The position numbers were made by a program, and so were the translations under genes. Below are positions 44,240 through 56,300 of a stretch of DNA of 64,000 nucleotides, piece by piece. Every line of letters begins with the position of its first letter. Position 1 is the stretch's first letter. The notes under the pieces are model-generated. The model worked only from the letters and a program-made list of their open reading frames with translations. It had not been told where the DNA came from and did not search any database. Source of the stretch: Edaphochlamys debaryana (Eukaryota; Chlorophyta; Chlorophyceae; Chlamydomonadales); assembly GCA_016858145.1 (NCBI GenBank), contig JAEHOE010000119.1:186001-250000 (forward strand). The letters run 5' to 3'.

Positions 44240-46456
44240 GGCCCCTGCCGCCAGGACTGATCCGCTAGGATGTGGGCGCTCGGGGCCACCGCTTCGCCTC
44301 CGGTTGCGGTACCGGGCCCCCTTGGCGCCGCAGCCAGCCCGGGCGGCTCTGAGGCTCCGGCTGGGCTACACAGGGCTGACCTATGCGCGGATTGCTACGC
44401 GATGTCGGGCAGGGTTCGGGTGCGGGCTCTCGCGATGCAGAATGCAGATTTGGGTGCCTGCACGCTTGCGAGCGTTGGCTTGCGTTATGTATATGTATCT
44501 TCTATGTGAGGCGGTGTGTGAAGGTCGAAAGAGGTTACGCTGCAGTCGCAGGCAGAGGCCTGGCGCCCCGGCATCGCGGGAGGCAAGTTTGCCGCACAGC
44601 GCACTGCGCACACCACCGCGATGGGCGACGGGCCCCCAGGGCTGTGTTTCCGGGCAATAACGGGACCTCCTACAGTGTGGCAACAACTGTTCATTACACA
44701 AGCACTAGGTGCAAGCAAGAGACGGGCCGGTCTCTGCACACGGCCGTTCCCGCCAAAACGAACCCAGCAACTTCCGCCCAGGTGCCAACCCCTGCCGTGC
44801 CCTCCCAGCCCCGCTCCATGCCATGGCCGCAGCAAGTGATAACATGCAAGATGTACAGGCACGATATATCGGGCATAAGAGGTAGACATTCAACGGACGG
44901 GTGGGCGCCCTGGCACAAACGATCGCACAAGGCTGCGTCACGTAAAGCTTGTGTTGCTCTATGGTCGAGGCGTGCGAGCTCTGCGGTAACCCGCGCAATC
45001 AGTCTCGAACATGTCAGCGGTATTGACCAAAACGCGCTGTTTGCTGGTCGTCGACATGTAAGCTCTTGCAGCACTGCTCAGCTGGGTAGTTGCAACACTT
45101 CCGCGCAGGCATGTCAGTTGGCATGTTGTGTATCGGGCCTGGAGCCATCCTCCGGCCCCCCGAAGCTTCACGTGAAGAGGCCGCCAGATACGGTACTCGC
45201 AGTGCCCCCTCTCCCGATCAGCGCAACCCACCAGATAAAAGGGGGGGGGAAGCCCTGACTGCTGCCCAGTTTATTGCTTTCCTCTCTTCACCCGATCCCC
45301 GGCACGAACCTGCAACTGCACCCCGCACCGCGCTGACCACCATTCTTACACCCGGCGGGGCTGCTTCTACCGCAATCCGTTCTTTGTGATAAACAAGCCG
45401 ACCAGCCGGCCAGGCGCGAGGGTCAAGGCAACGTGCACTGGGTGAGGTGAGCTCGCCGGGCGTCAGAGCTCGAAGACTCAGACGACCGTCCTGCAGGCGA
45501 TTACAACACCCTCAGCAACCAACAGGGCCACGCGTTGCACATCAATCCCGTGCGCAGCAAAGCAAAACCCAAGTAGAGGTAGCAGAGGCCAGACAGCTGA
45601 GCGAGCATCTGCGACAGCGCTTCAACGCCTCCGCAGAGACGGTGGGCTGTAAAGAGGGTTTGACCACCACCGTGTCTCCGAGGTGTCCTTTGCTCACGCC
45701 GTCTGGCTCCAGAAGACGTGCTGACGTGACAGCGTGCCGGATCTGTGTACAGCAGGGCACAGCAAGGCGCAGCGACAGAAGGCGTCGTCAGGTCCAGCAC
45801 CCAGGCCGTTAAGTGCAAGCAGCAGCCAGGGCCCCAGGCTGGCATGTTGCGGTCTGGCGGCCCTTCCATGTCACGGAGAGCACAGCCGGATGGACCCTGA
45901 TGGACGCAGCACGCGGAGCACACCCTTGAGGCTTGTGCACTCATTTGCATTGCACTTCTGCTTTGAACCCTCCTGGCTCACCGAGAGGAAAGTAATGAGA
46001 GGCCGTGCGCTGGGCAGGCTGAGGGATGGAATGACGGCGCAGGGCCCGAGGCGGAGGAGCTCACAGCGCAAGCGGAGGTCATATCCACAGTGTAGCGACC
46101 GAGAGGAAGGTGCCTGTCGGCGGGAAAAGTCCAAGGGCGGATGCGAGGTGACGGAGGCGCGGATGTGCAGGTAGGTCGCAAGGCAGGGGAGGCACGCTGG
46201 GCTGCGCCCAGTGCACCCCCTTGCAGCACAGCAGATGCTCAGCTTAGCGAACCCACCAGCATGCGCTTACGGTTGGAGTAGCTCTGTGGTTGAGTAAGCG
46301 AAGGAAGGGCAGCCTTCCGGGTTTGGCCCCGCGGTAGCGGTACGGTGGGGCCATGCCGTCAGTGCTGATCTGAGTCCCATCGGCGCCGCCGAAGACAGAG
46401 CGGTCGCCTGGGGCCTCCGGGGCTAACGCGCTCCGGTCCTCCGCAGCGCTATCAGC
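44240..46456. other. Intergenic between LRR gene D and CDPF1-like gene
   Basis: No supported gene on either strand. A segment near 45935-45975 resembles one arm of the inverted repeat at 9729-9758 (shared TTGCACTTCTGC and flanking bases). Confidence 0.45.
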
Positions 46457-47085
46457 TCAGCGCCGGGACGATCGGGACTGGTGGCGTGAGTCTGAGCGCT
46501 GCCCCCCACTGTCCCCTCGAGACGTCCTGTCGTCACGGTGTGATGGCGCGGGTGGGGGTTGGGATGGGGGGGCTGCAGTGGCTGCCGGGGGCCGGGCGTT
46601 GCTCCCCACCGCTGCCCCCGGCGGGGCAGCACTGCCAAAGACCTTGGCGCTGGCTTTTAGCACCGCAGGCGGAAAGGCTGCCACGTTGGCGCGAGCGCAG
46701 TCGGCGCAGAAGCGTTTGGCGTAGAAGACGGAGCAGGCATCCCCGGTGCACACGGGCCGGGCGCAGAGGCTGCAGGGCGCGCCCAGGAAGAGCGGCCGAG
46801 CTCGCACCGCGAACGGGTCCACCGCCATCCAGCCCTTTTCAAGGAACCTGCGCGACAGAGCACAGCTCACAAGCTGCGAGAGCTCTCGCTGCGGACCCCT
46901 AGTCCGCGATCGTGCATTTGCGGGCGGCTTAAACTAGCTGTCTGTGTAATGATGGAGCGGAGGACTTACGCAACACGAACAGCAGCTCCGTCCACACCGG
47001 GCTGGTTCTCCGAAGGCAAGCTGGCGCCGAAATGCTTGAAGGGCGCCTCGAAGCCGCACAGGGCGCAGGCAAAGAGGTTGTCCAT
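46457..47085 (-). CDS. CDPF1: CDPF1-like cysteine-rich DPF-motif protein
   Basis: Two exons in phase: 47085-46970 and 46847-46457; 168 aa, ATG at 47085 (MDNLFACALCGFEAPF). The translation matches the animal CDPF1 (cysteine-rich DPF motif) family over its whole conserved region. CALC pairs with a later set of cysteines in CSLCARPVC..DACSVFY; the signature DPF occurs in AVDPFAVRARPLFLG; YAKRFCADCARANVAAFPP closes the domain. The paired CxxC motifs suggest zinc binding. The family has no established biochemical function. The C-terminal 45 residues are Pro/Ser/Arg-rich and are not part of the family core. It is transcribed divergently from the ABCC transporter, with 242 bases between the two start codons. 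Confidence 0.87.
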
Positions 47086-47327
47086 CGTGTGCCCAGGATA
47101 CGTGTCAGGTGCTGTCAGGAGCTGTGCTTGCGTGTATGGGCGCGCGGGGCGGGGCCGGGGCCCGCTGGGGCCTGCCGAGCCTGCACGAAACACCACCATC
47201 GTGCCGCCCCCCCCTTCGCGCTCCGCCCAACAGACAGCCCCCCGCTGGGCTGCCCCACACACGCATACCTCCTCAAAGCCGGACATACACATTGCTTGCA
47301 GCTTCGACGCATTACAGAGCGAGCCCG
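47086..47327. promoter_or_regulatory. Shared bidirectional promoter region, CDPF1-like / ABCC
   Basis: The 242 bases between the minus-strand CDPF1-like ATG and the plus-strand ABCC ATG must contain both 5' UTRs and at least part of both promoters. No individual element is claimed. Confidence 0.5.
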
Positions 47328-50300
47328 ATGGGGCCTGCGAGAGGCCGCCCAACGGAACGGGCGGCCATCGACACCCTCCAGGAGCCGCTGCTGTCGGGCC
47401 AGACTCGTGAAAACGCTGATGGAGCAACAGGTGAACTGTGTGTTGGTTTCTCGGCATGTTAACTCGCGGCAATGCAACTCGCATTTGGGGTTCGCTTCGC
47501 AGCCAGCCCCCTATCGCCTCCCTCACCCGCATGACATCGCTTTATCTACAGGCTCAAGGCAGTGCAACGGGAGGGGCTTGTCGCAGAGGCGCGGAAACCG
47601 CGATGCACAGCCCGATGTCGCGCCGTTGACCGCTGGCCACAGCTTGTGGAGCTGGTGCTGGTTCGTATGGGTGACGCCGCTGCTGCGCGTGGGCAGCAGT
47701 CGGCAGCTGCAGCCCGACGACCTGCTCCGACTGGACCCCAGCCTGCAGCCCGACAGCTGCGCGCGGGAGCTGTGGCTCAACTGGACCAAGGTGCGAGCGG
47801 GCCGAGGGGTAGTGGGGGCGGATGTCTTGAGGCTCCGAGGACAAGGCTTCCCCAAAGGCGCACGGGACGGCACGGGGCGGGACGGGGTCCCGGGGCAGGC
47901 ACGCAGGAGCCCAGGCTTGGGGGGCATCCATCCCGTCCCTCTGGCCCCATGCCTTCCCCCCACCCCACCCCCCTCCACCCCCCTCCACCCCAAGGAACTG
48001 CTCCTCCGCCCCGAGCGGCCCTCGCTGCTGTGGGCCCTGGCACGCACCTACGGGCGGCCGTACGCCTGGCTGGGGCTGGCCAAGGTGGGGTGGGGAGGCG
48101 GGGAGGGGTGGTGAGGGCTGACTCTGGAAGGGGCCCTAGCCTAACGACCACCTTGGGAGGGCAGACGCCCTAGTCCCATGCCTTCCTTCCTTCTTCGCTT
48201 CTGAGGCCCTAGCCTAGTGAAGAACTCTCAACGTTTTAAGGGCAGGCGCCGTGGCCCCAGGCTTTCCGCCTCTGCAGGGCCGCCTCTGCAGGGCTAACTC
48301 CCTTGCTTTCCTCCGCGTCCCCCTTTCCCCCCACGTGCCCAGCTGTTGAACGACCTGCTGGGCTTCGTGGGGCCCCTGCTGCTCAAGGAGCTGGTCGGGT
48401 GGTTGGCGGTTGGCCACGCCAACGACCAACCACCAACTGCCGCCAGCGCGCCAACGGTCAACTCGCTCGGGTTCGCGCCGCCAACCGCCCCCACGCTGCC
48501 CGAAGCATTGCGCGAGTGGTGGCGGTGGCTGGCGGCTGAGTGGGGTCCTGCCAGCCCCCGCTTCGGGCTCGTGTGCGTTGCAGCACTGGCGGCGGCGTCG
48601 GTTGCTCGTGCGCTGCTCAACTCCCACTTCAACTACCAACTGGTGGGACAGGCCGGGGCTGGGGCTAGGGGCGACTCGGGTGCCTGGGTGCCTGGGTTCC
48701 TTTGCAAAGAATGCGTAGTCAGTGCGGGTCTGGCACACAGCACAGTGCCCGAACGTGTAGGGTTGGCACACAACACTTTGCAGTGAACGTTCTCGTTGGG
48801 ACAGGGCCTCCGGGATCGGCAATCACCCAGTATGCCCGTGCCCCCGCCCCCAGAGCCGCCTCTCCTGCCAGCTGCGTGCGGGCCTCATGACCGCCCTCTA
48901 CCGCAAGTCCCTGCTCACCCTCCCGCACGACACCTCTGGGCCAATATCCGCCTCCTCTGCCCCCGCGTCCACCGTGCCCTCCGCCCGTCCCCGGGGCCGT
49001 GCAGTCGCCACCGGCTCCCAGCGACCACATCCCGGCCGGGCACCACAGGCGGCTGCGCCACAGGCACGAGGGCGGGTGCAGGCAGGTGGCGACGGCCAGG
49101 ATCCAGATCTTGAGCTGGATCCTGAGCGGGGCCCCGGACCCAGCGATGAAGCCGCGGAGAACGGCTTGCAAGCCCCAGGCCCGGCCGCGGCGTCCGCCCC
49201 AGCCGCACACACCCACGTGTCGCCGGGGCCCGCAGCCCCCTCGGCCTCCGCTGCCGCCAACTACGCGGCCTCAGGGGAACAGCCCGACGCCCCCACCATA
49301 CCCACCCCCGCCTCCGCCTCCGCCTCCGCCTCTGCCTCCGCCCCCGCCCCCGCCTCCGGCTCATCCCCGGCTGCTCCCGGAGGCCGCGAGGACGTGTCCA
49401 CGCTCATGGCCGTCGACACGGGCCGCGCGGTGAACCTGCTGCTGTCCTTCCACGAGGCCTGGTCGCTGCCGTGGCAGATCGCGCTGGCGCTGTACATGCT
49501 GTACACGCAGGTACGGCAGGCGATACTGGTACAGCGATTTGCAGGGGTGTTGACGTACGGTATGGCTGCATAGCCTTCGCCACACCGCACAACGCGCGTG
49601 TTATTGAAGTCCCGTAAGCAAGACCCCGTCCTGCCCCGTCCCCGTCCTGTCTCCTGTAACCCAGGTCCGGTACGCGTTCGTGGCGGGCCTGATCGTGTCC
49701 CTGCTGCTCGTCCCAATCAACCGCCTGATTGCCGTTTACATCCTGGCGGCATCTTCGTCCATGATGGCGGCCAAGGTAGGGGAACGCAGGGAACGCGTTC
49801 AAGCGGCCAGGGCTTGAGGTCAGGGTTGCGCATGCTGTGGACCTCGACCCTTCTGCAACTCTCTCTCTTTCTCTCTCTCCTCTCTGTCACGCACTTTCTC
49901 TAACACACACTACAATCTAGCTTCCCAACGGGTACTCCCTAAACACACTACCCCTCACCACCTCCCTCCCTCCCAGGACTCGCGCGTGTCGCTCATGTCG
50001 GAGCTGCTCCGGGGCATCCGGGGTGCCAAGCTGGCGCCCGAGTGGCAGGACTACTACACAGCCAGGGTGGGGGCTGGGAAAGAGGGAACGGGAGGGAGGA
50101 TGGGAAGGGAGATCTAGTGTTCATCATAGGCGGCTGTCGCTACCGCACCAAAGCGGGCGACCCACATCAAAACTGGCGACCCGACCCACATCGACCCACA
50201 TTGACCCACATGCGCGCGGGCCGTGGCTGCAGTCCAACTGACGGGGCCCACTCCACCCTGCATTCCTGCTCGCCCCACAGGTGGCCGCGGCCCGTGCCAA

Positions 50301-53300
50301 AGAGCTCCGGGGCCTGGCTGTCCGCAAGTACCTAGACGCCCTGTGCGTCTATTTCTGGGCGGCCACGGGGCTGCTGTTCTCGGCGCTCACGTTCGGACTG
50401 GTCGTGCTGATCGGAGGGGGGCAGGCGCTGACGCCGGCGGTGGCCTTCACCAGCCTGTCGCTGTTCCAGGTGGGGCGGGAGAGGGAGAGGGAGAGGTGTC
50501 CCCTGGAGAGGGGGGGGTGGCGCTACCCTGTCGCTGTTCCAGGTGGGGCGGGAGAGGGTGTGATCGAAGCTGATGAGGGGGATAGCGTCTAGTTGTTAGT
50601 GGGATCGCCGTGGGCGGAGAGGGGAGAGGTGTCCAGACAGGGGAGAGGAGGTGCAGGGGTTGACTGGCGAGGGGACGGTTGGCGCTGTACATGTGCCTGT
50701 GCCAGGTATGGCGGCGGGGGCGGGGGTGGGGCGAGGATGCGTGGTGGAGTCGACGCATCTGCTGAAGGCCTGAAGCACCTCCCCCTCGCTTGCTTCCCCC
50801 TCTTCAGCTTCTGATCGCCCCGCTCAACGCCTTTCCTTGGGTCATCAACGGTACGGCTGGGCGGTTGCCGGTTGATGTCCGGGGCAGATTCGAGGTACTC
50901 GGCGTACAATCGACTGCGTGGTGGTCCCCATCACCTTGTCCCATGATCGATGCGTGTGCCTGTGCCGTACACAGGCTGCGTGGAGGCGATTGTGAGCGTA
51001 CGGCGGCTGCAGGCCTACCTCTGCCGCGCCGAGACCAAAGCGCTGTGGGCGTACGGGGATCTGCAACTGACGCTAGGTCAACTGCCGCCCGAGTCCGCCG
51101 CAAACGTTATTGCGGCGGCGGCGGCAGCAGCGGCGGGCGACGCTGACGGCGCCGCCGCGGTCCGATCTCTAGGGCCTGGAGGCGCCCTGCGCTGCGGCCT
51201 CTTGGCGGCGCTGGCGGAGGCTGCCGCTGACGGCGGCGTTGGCGGCGCCGCCAAGCCTCTAGATCGCCTGCTCTACGACGACGTCGGGCCCCGCCAGCGG
51301 AGGCGGTTGCACGGCGCCGCACGCAACAGCCGGCGAGATCACAACAGCCTAGATCCGTGCCGTACAGATGTGGTGTCAGGCAGCAGCGCGCCGCCGTCAG
51401 TCCTGGAGGCGCTGGCGGGATCGGCACGTGCGGCGGCGGCGGCCGCGACGGCAGCGGCGGCGCTGGCGGCGGCGAGTAGGCCGCGGCCTACGCCCATGGG
51501 CTGGACGAGCGGTCCCAACTCGGAGGCTCAGACGCCGGAGCGGGGCGTTTCGGATACTGGCGGCGTGGCGGCGCCGCCGCCGCTCTTTGCGAGGCTCTCT
51601 GCCGGCTTGGACCTGACCGCTGTCGGGTTTGTGGATGAGCCAGGTCCGGGAAACAACGGCGCCGCCCCCTCACCTCTTGGCGGCGCTGGAGGCGAGAGCG
51701 CCCCCGCGGCGGTCATTACCGATGCCACGTTTGCGTGGGGTCGTGCTGCGGTGAGCACAGCTGCAGTTGCTTAGGTACCTTCCTCTGGCCTTTTGCGCTC
51801 TCCTCTGCCCTCTCGGCTTAGCAACATACCGGTATCATGTCCACCGGCGATACCCTGTCTGCCTGTGCTTCACCACCCGCTCCTCTGTCCCGGCCGCAGT
51901 CTGTGCGCCCCTGTCTGTCCGGCGTGAGCCTGGCCCTGCCCCGGGGGCGGCTGAATGTGGTGGTGGGGCGCGTGGGCGCGGGCAAGTCCTCCCTCCTGGC
52001 TGCCCTGCTGGGGGGAGGAGAGCTGCCGCTGCTGGCGGGCAGGTGATGAGGCGGGATGGGGGGGCGGTGGGGACTGGGGGCCGTGGCTTTGCGTGGCAAG
52101 GAGTGGCTCGGGTTGTGGGCCGTCCGTGCCCCGTGGGCCGTGCAGATGTTGTTCTGACTGAATCCCCCCTCTTACCTCTGTGCCGGGCTTTACAATAGCT
52201 GCCGGACGCATGTACGGCGGCTGTCGTACGCCCCGCAGCAGCCCTGGGTCACGGGCGGCAGCTTGCGGGACAACGTACTGCTTGGGGCCGCAATGGACCA
52301 ACGGCTGTACGACCAGGTGCGCGTACGGCATGCACGTGGCCGCCCACCCCTTCTCTCCTGTCCCAGTGCTTGGGTGGTGAAGCGCTGCCGCCCTCACGCC
52401 GCCTAGGTCATCCTTCAGTACTCTACCCCCCCAAAGTCCCTCGTACATGGCACTCAACCTCCCCGCCCTCGTTGGCCCCTTCCGTTGCACCGATGCAGGT
52501 CCTAGAGGCGTGCGCGCTAGGTCCCGACCTCTCGGCCATGCCAGCGGGTGACCTCACCTCGGTCGGCGACCACGGCTGCAAGTGCGTGGGGGTGTGAATG
52601 CCTGGGTGGCTGGGGACCGAAGGGCGTTACAGAGAAGAGCGTAGGAGCAGGGCTGAACGGCGTGCACACCGAGCGGAGGTGTACGAATAGGGCATTCCGG
52701 TAGTAACGTCCGATCTCAAACCTCAGTCGTGTGGTACGATTTTCCCTCACCAGCGCTCCGCATTCCTGACATGTTCTGACCCTTGGTTCCTTGCCCCTGC
52801 CCCTGCAGCCTTTCAGGAGGCCAACGCGCTCGGCTGGGGCTGGCTCGTGCGCTCTACCACGCAGCCGCACCTCCCCTCCTCACCCCAGCCTCGTCCTCCG
52901 TGGGTCCTCCGCCCAATGGAGCGCCGCTTCCTAGCCCTGCAGCTGCCCTGGCCCTCTCCCCCGGGTCCTCCCGGGCCCACTCTCTTACTCAGCCCCAACG
53001 CTCCGGCTTTTCGGCTTCCTCCGCTGCTTGGTGTGGCCCTTCGCCACCTTCCGACGTGCTCGTCCTTCTGGACGACGTACTGGCCTCGCTGGATCGCTCC
53101 TGCGCAGCCCATGTCGTACATCACGCCCTGCTCGGCCCATTACTCATGCCGTCGCCCTCGGGCCAACCGCCTGTCGTCGCTTCCAGTTCCAACTCCGCTG
53201 GCCTCAGCCGTGCCGGGTCCGCGGCCGTTGGCGGTGGCGGTTACCGGCCGACCGTTGTGGTGGTTAGCAACGACCTGCGCTGCATTCAGGCGGCCGCGCA

Positions 53301-56300
53301 GGTGGTTGTGCTGGAGGCCGGGCGGTTGGTTTTCGCCGGCCCACCCGCCGCCTACTTCGCAAGCCCGGCCTGCCTCCACAAACACCTTGACGGCCATTCT
53401 TACGATCAGGATTCCACCGATGGCTCGAAGCGCCCGGACAAGGGCCAGGAGGAGGAGGGCAAGGAGGAGCTTGGGGCTGGCGGGAAAGCACCCGCAAAGC
53501 CCGCCACGCCCGGAAGCAGCAGTGCCGACGAGGAGGACGCTGTGGCGGAGCCCGCTTCGGCTCGAGCTCTGGACGACCCGGCCAGCCCCAAGCCCTCTGC
53601 GCCCCGCGCTCTCAACGGCGATCGACCCCATTCCCATGACGGCGGTGGCAGTGGCGGCGGGACAGCCGGGGCGGAGGAAGTCCAAGAGCCGGAGGAGGAG
53701 CGGGCGGTTGGCCACGTGCGCTGGGCCGTGTACGAGCGCTACCTGTCGGCGGTTGGCTGGGGCCTGGCGGTTGCCGTTCTGCTCTCCCTGGTCGCCATGC
53801 AGGCCACCAAAAACGGTAGCGATCTGTGGGTGTCGTACTTCGCAGCCATCAGTCGTACGGCTGACGTCGGCGGCGGCGCAGCTGCCGGCGGCGCAGGGCC
53901 GTCGTACGGCGCTGGCGGCGGCATCCCTTGGGCAGCTGCGTCGCGGTCAGCGGCGGTACTGGCGGCGATGCCTCATTGGTGTGCGGCGGGCGGCGGCGGG
54001 GGCATCAGCACCGCCTGGCCGGGCCCGGCGGCGGCGACGGCTGGCTTCGGCCCGCTGCCGCCGTGGGCCGCCGCCGCTGCCGCCATCTGCCCTACTGCCG
54101 CCGCCGCCGCCGCTGCTGCCTCGACCGCCGCCTGGCCGTCCTGGCCGTCGTTTGCCTCTCTGCAACACCTTCACCAGGAGGAAGGCCGCACCCAGGAGGC
54201 CGCTAGCGTGGAGGCCGCCATTGAGCCCTTCTCTGCGCCTGCGAGCACCATGGCTCGGCGGGCGCTTCGCGCCAGGGCGTCACTAGCCAGCCTCGCCACG
54301 GGGACAGACCCTGCAGCCAGCCTCGACGCCGCCTACAACCCTGGCGCCGACAAGGGGCCAGACGCACGCGGGGAGAAGGATGAAGGAGTCCCTGGTGGGG
54401 CACCGTCACTTGGGGGCTCGGCGGCGGACCGGTTCCGGTCCCTGTCCGGTCCGGTCCGGGCGTTCCTGGTCGGACTGGCGGCCATTGCGCTGGCCAACAT
54501 GCTTGCCACGCTGGCCCGCGCCTTCACGTTCGCCTTCGCCGGTGAGCATCGTAGGAACCCCCTCGCCCGCACAGCTCAGCTGCCTGTCCGCCTGGGCTCC
54601 CCACGTCGGCCCCTGCTGCCTCTGCTTATCCCTCGACCCTGCCTTCCTCGAAGCCTGCCCCCGCTCCCCACCTCATCCACCCCAGGCCTGCGCGCCGCCG
54701 CCCTGCTTCACTTCCACAGTGCCCCGTCTCCTTTCACTCACGCCCGCTCTGCCCTCGCCCGCTCTGCCCTCCCAAACATGCTCCCGCCTTGCCTCCCTCC
54801 TCTCACTCCACAGGCCTCCGCGCCGCCGCGCTGCTACACGAGCGGCTGCTGGGGGCGGTGCTGGCGGCGCCCGCGGCCTTCTTCGACGCAGTGCCGTCCG
54901 GCCGCATCCTCAACAGGCGAGCGGCGACGACCCCGGGCGGAAGGCGGCGGGGCAGGGAGTTGCGTCACCGCGCTGCTCTCCTACCCCACGTCCGCCAGGC
55001 TCTCCCAGCGCTCCTGCATTCACGTTCTGATGCGGCCTCCATCACACAGCTTCCACCTTAACCTTGACCACCCCAAACCCCGCCAACTACCTTCCAACCA
55101 ACCTCCCCTCCAGGTTCTCCTCGGACGTGTCGGCCGCCGACGACTCGCTGCCCTTCATCGCCAACATCGCCCTCGCCAACGCCGCCTCCTTGGCGGGCCT
55201 GCTGGGCGTGCTGTGCTACGCGGCGCCGCTGCTGCTGCCCCTTCTGCTGCCACTGGCGTGGGCGTACAGGTGCGAGCGGCCCAAGCAGCAAGGAGGAACA
55301 AACCTAGGGGAGGTCAGGGGGCGATACGACTACTGAGGGGCCGTGACATGGCGCCGGAATGCAGAGGAGTCGGGCTCATTCGAAACCTCATCTGGGACTC
55401 AGCGAGAAGGCCTTACTAGGCAAGGCCGGCTTGGGTAGGGCGTCAGCTTAATAGCTGCATCTGGGCCCCCTGCACCCTGGGCGGCCTACGTCATGGGCCT
55501 TCTGCTGCTCGGGTGCCCCGCCGTAAGCCGTTTGCTTCTCCTCCTCCTGTGTGTTCCCTCTGCCCCCAGGCGCCTGCAGCTGTACTACCGGGGCTCGTCC
55601 CGGGAGATCCGGCGGCTGGAGGCGGCCGCGCTGTCGCCCGTGTACGGCGCATTCGGGAGTACGGCGGAGGCGGCGCCCGTGATCCGCGCTTTCGGGGCCC
55701 AGGTACTGCACCCGAGCGCCTCGACCTAACTGCTCTCATCGAACCTCTTGCTTGCATGGCGAGAGCTCGACCCTGTGCTTACCTCGCCCTTGGTAAAACG
55801 CTCTCGGTAGAACGCGTTCGCGTGATGGCTGGTTGCTGTGGCGCTCGCAGGGTCACTTCCTGCGGCAGGCGATATCGGCGGTGGGGGCCCACCAGCGTGC
55901 CGCCATCACGAGTGAGCGGGCCGAAGGGTGCCAGTGCCGGGAAGAATGGACGTGGCACATGGCCGAGGGTGCCGCGGTGCCTTCCTGCCGGCCCGTACGC
56001 TCAGCAGCGTCGTCCGGACCCGCATTCTTGACACCCGACAGACGGCTCCGCCAGACGTCCTGACCCATGCCCGTTTGCTCTCCCATTCCTTTTACTCTTG
56101 CAGATGGTGCGGCGTCGGCGTGGCTGGGGCTGCGGCTGCAGCTGATGGCGTCGGGTCTGGTGGCGGCAGTAGCCGGCATCGCCGTGTGGCGCGGCCGGGC
56201 GGCGCAAAACTGGTCGGACGCCGGCAGTGGGTACGACTGTACTCACGGTTTTGGTGACGCGGCGCCGCCGTACAGCAACGATTTGGTGGCCAGCCTGGCG

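Noticed and set aside
44383..45258. 291-aa plus-strand frame
   Set aside because: No family resemblance, no supporting splice sites; composition is typical of chance frames in this genome.
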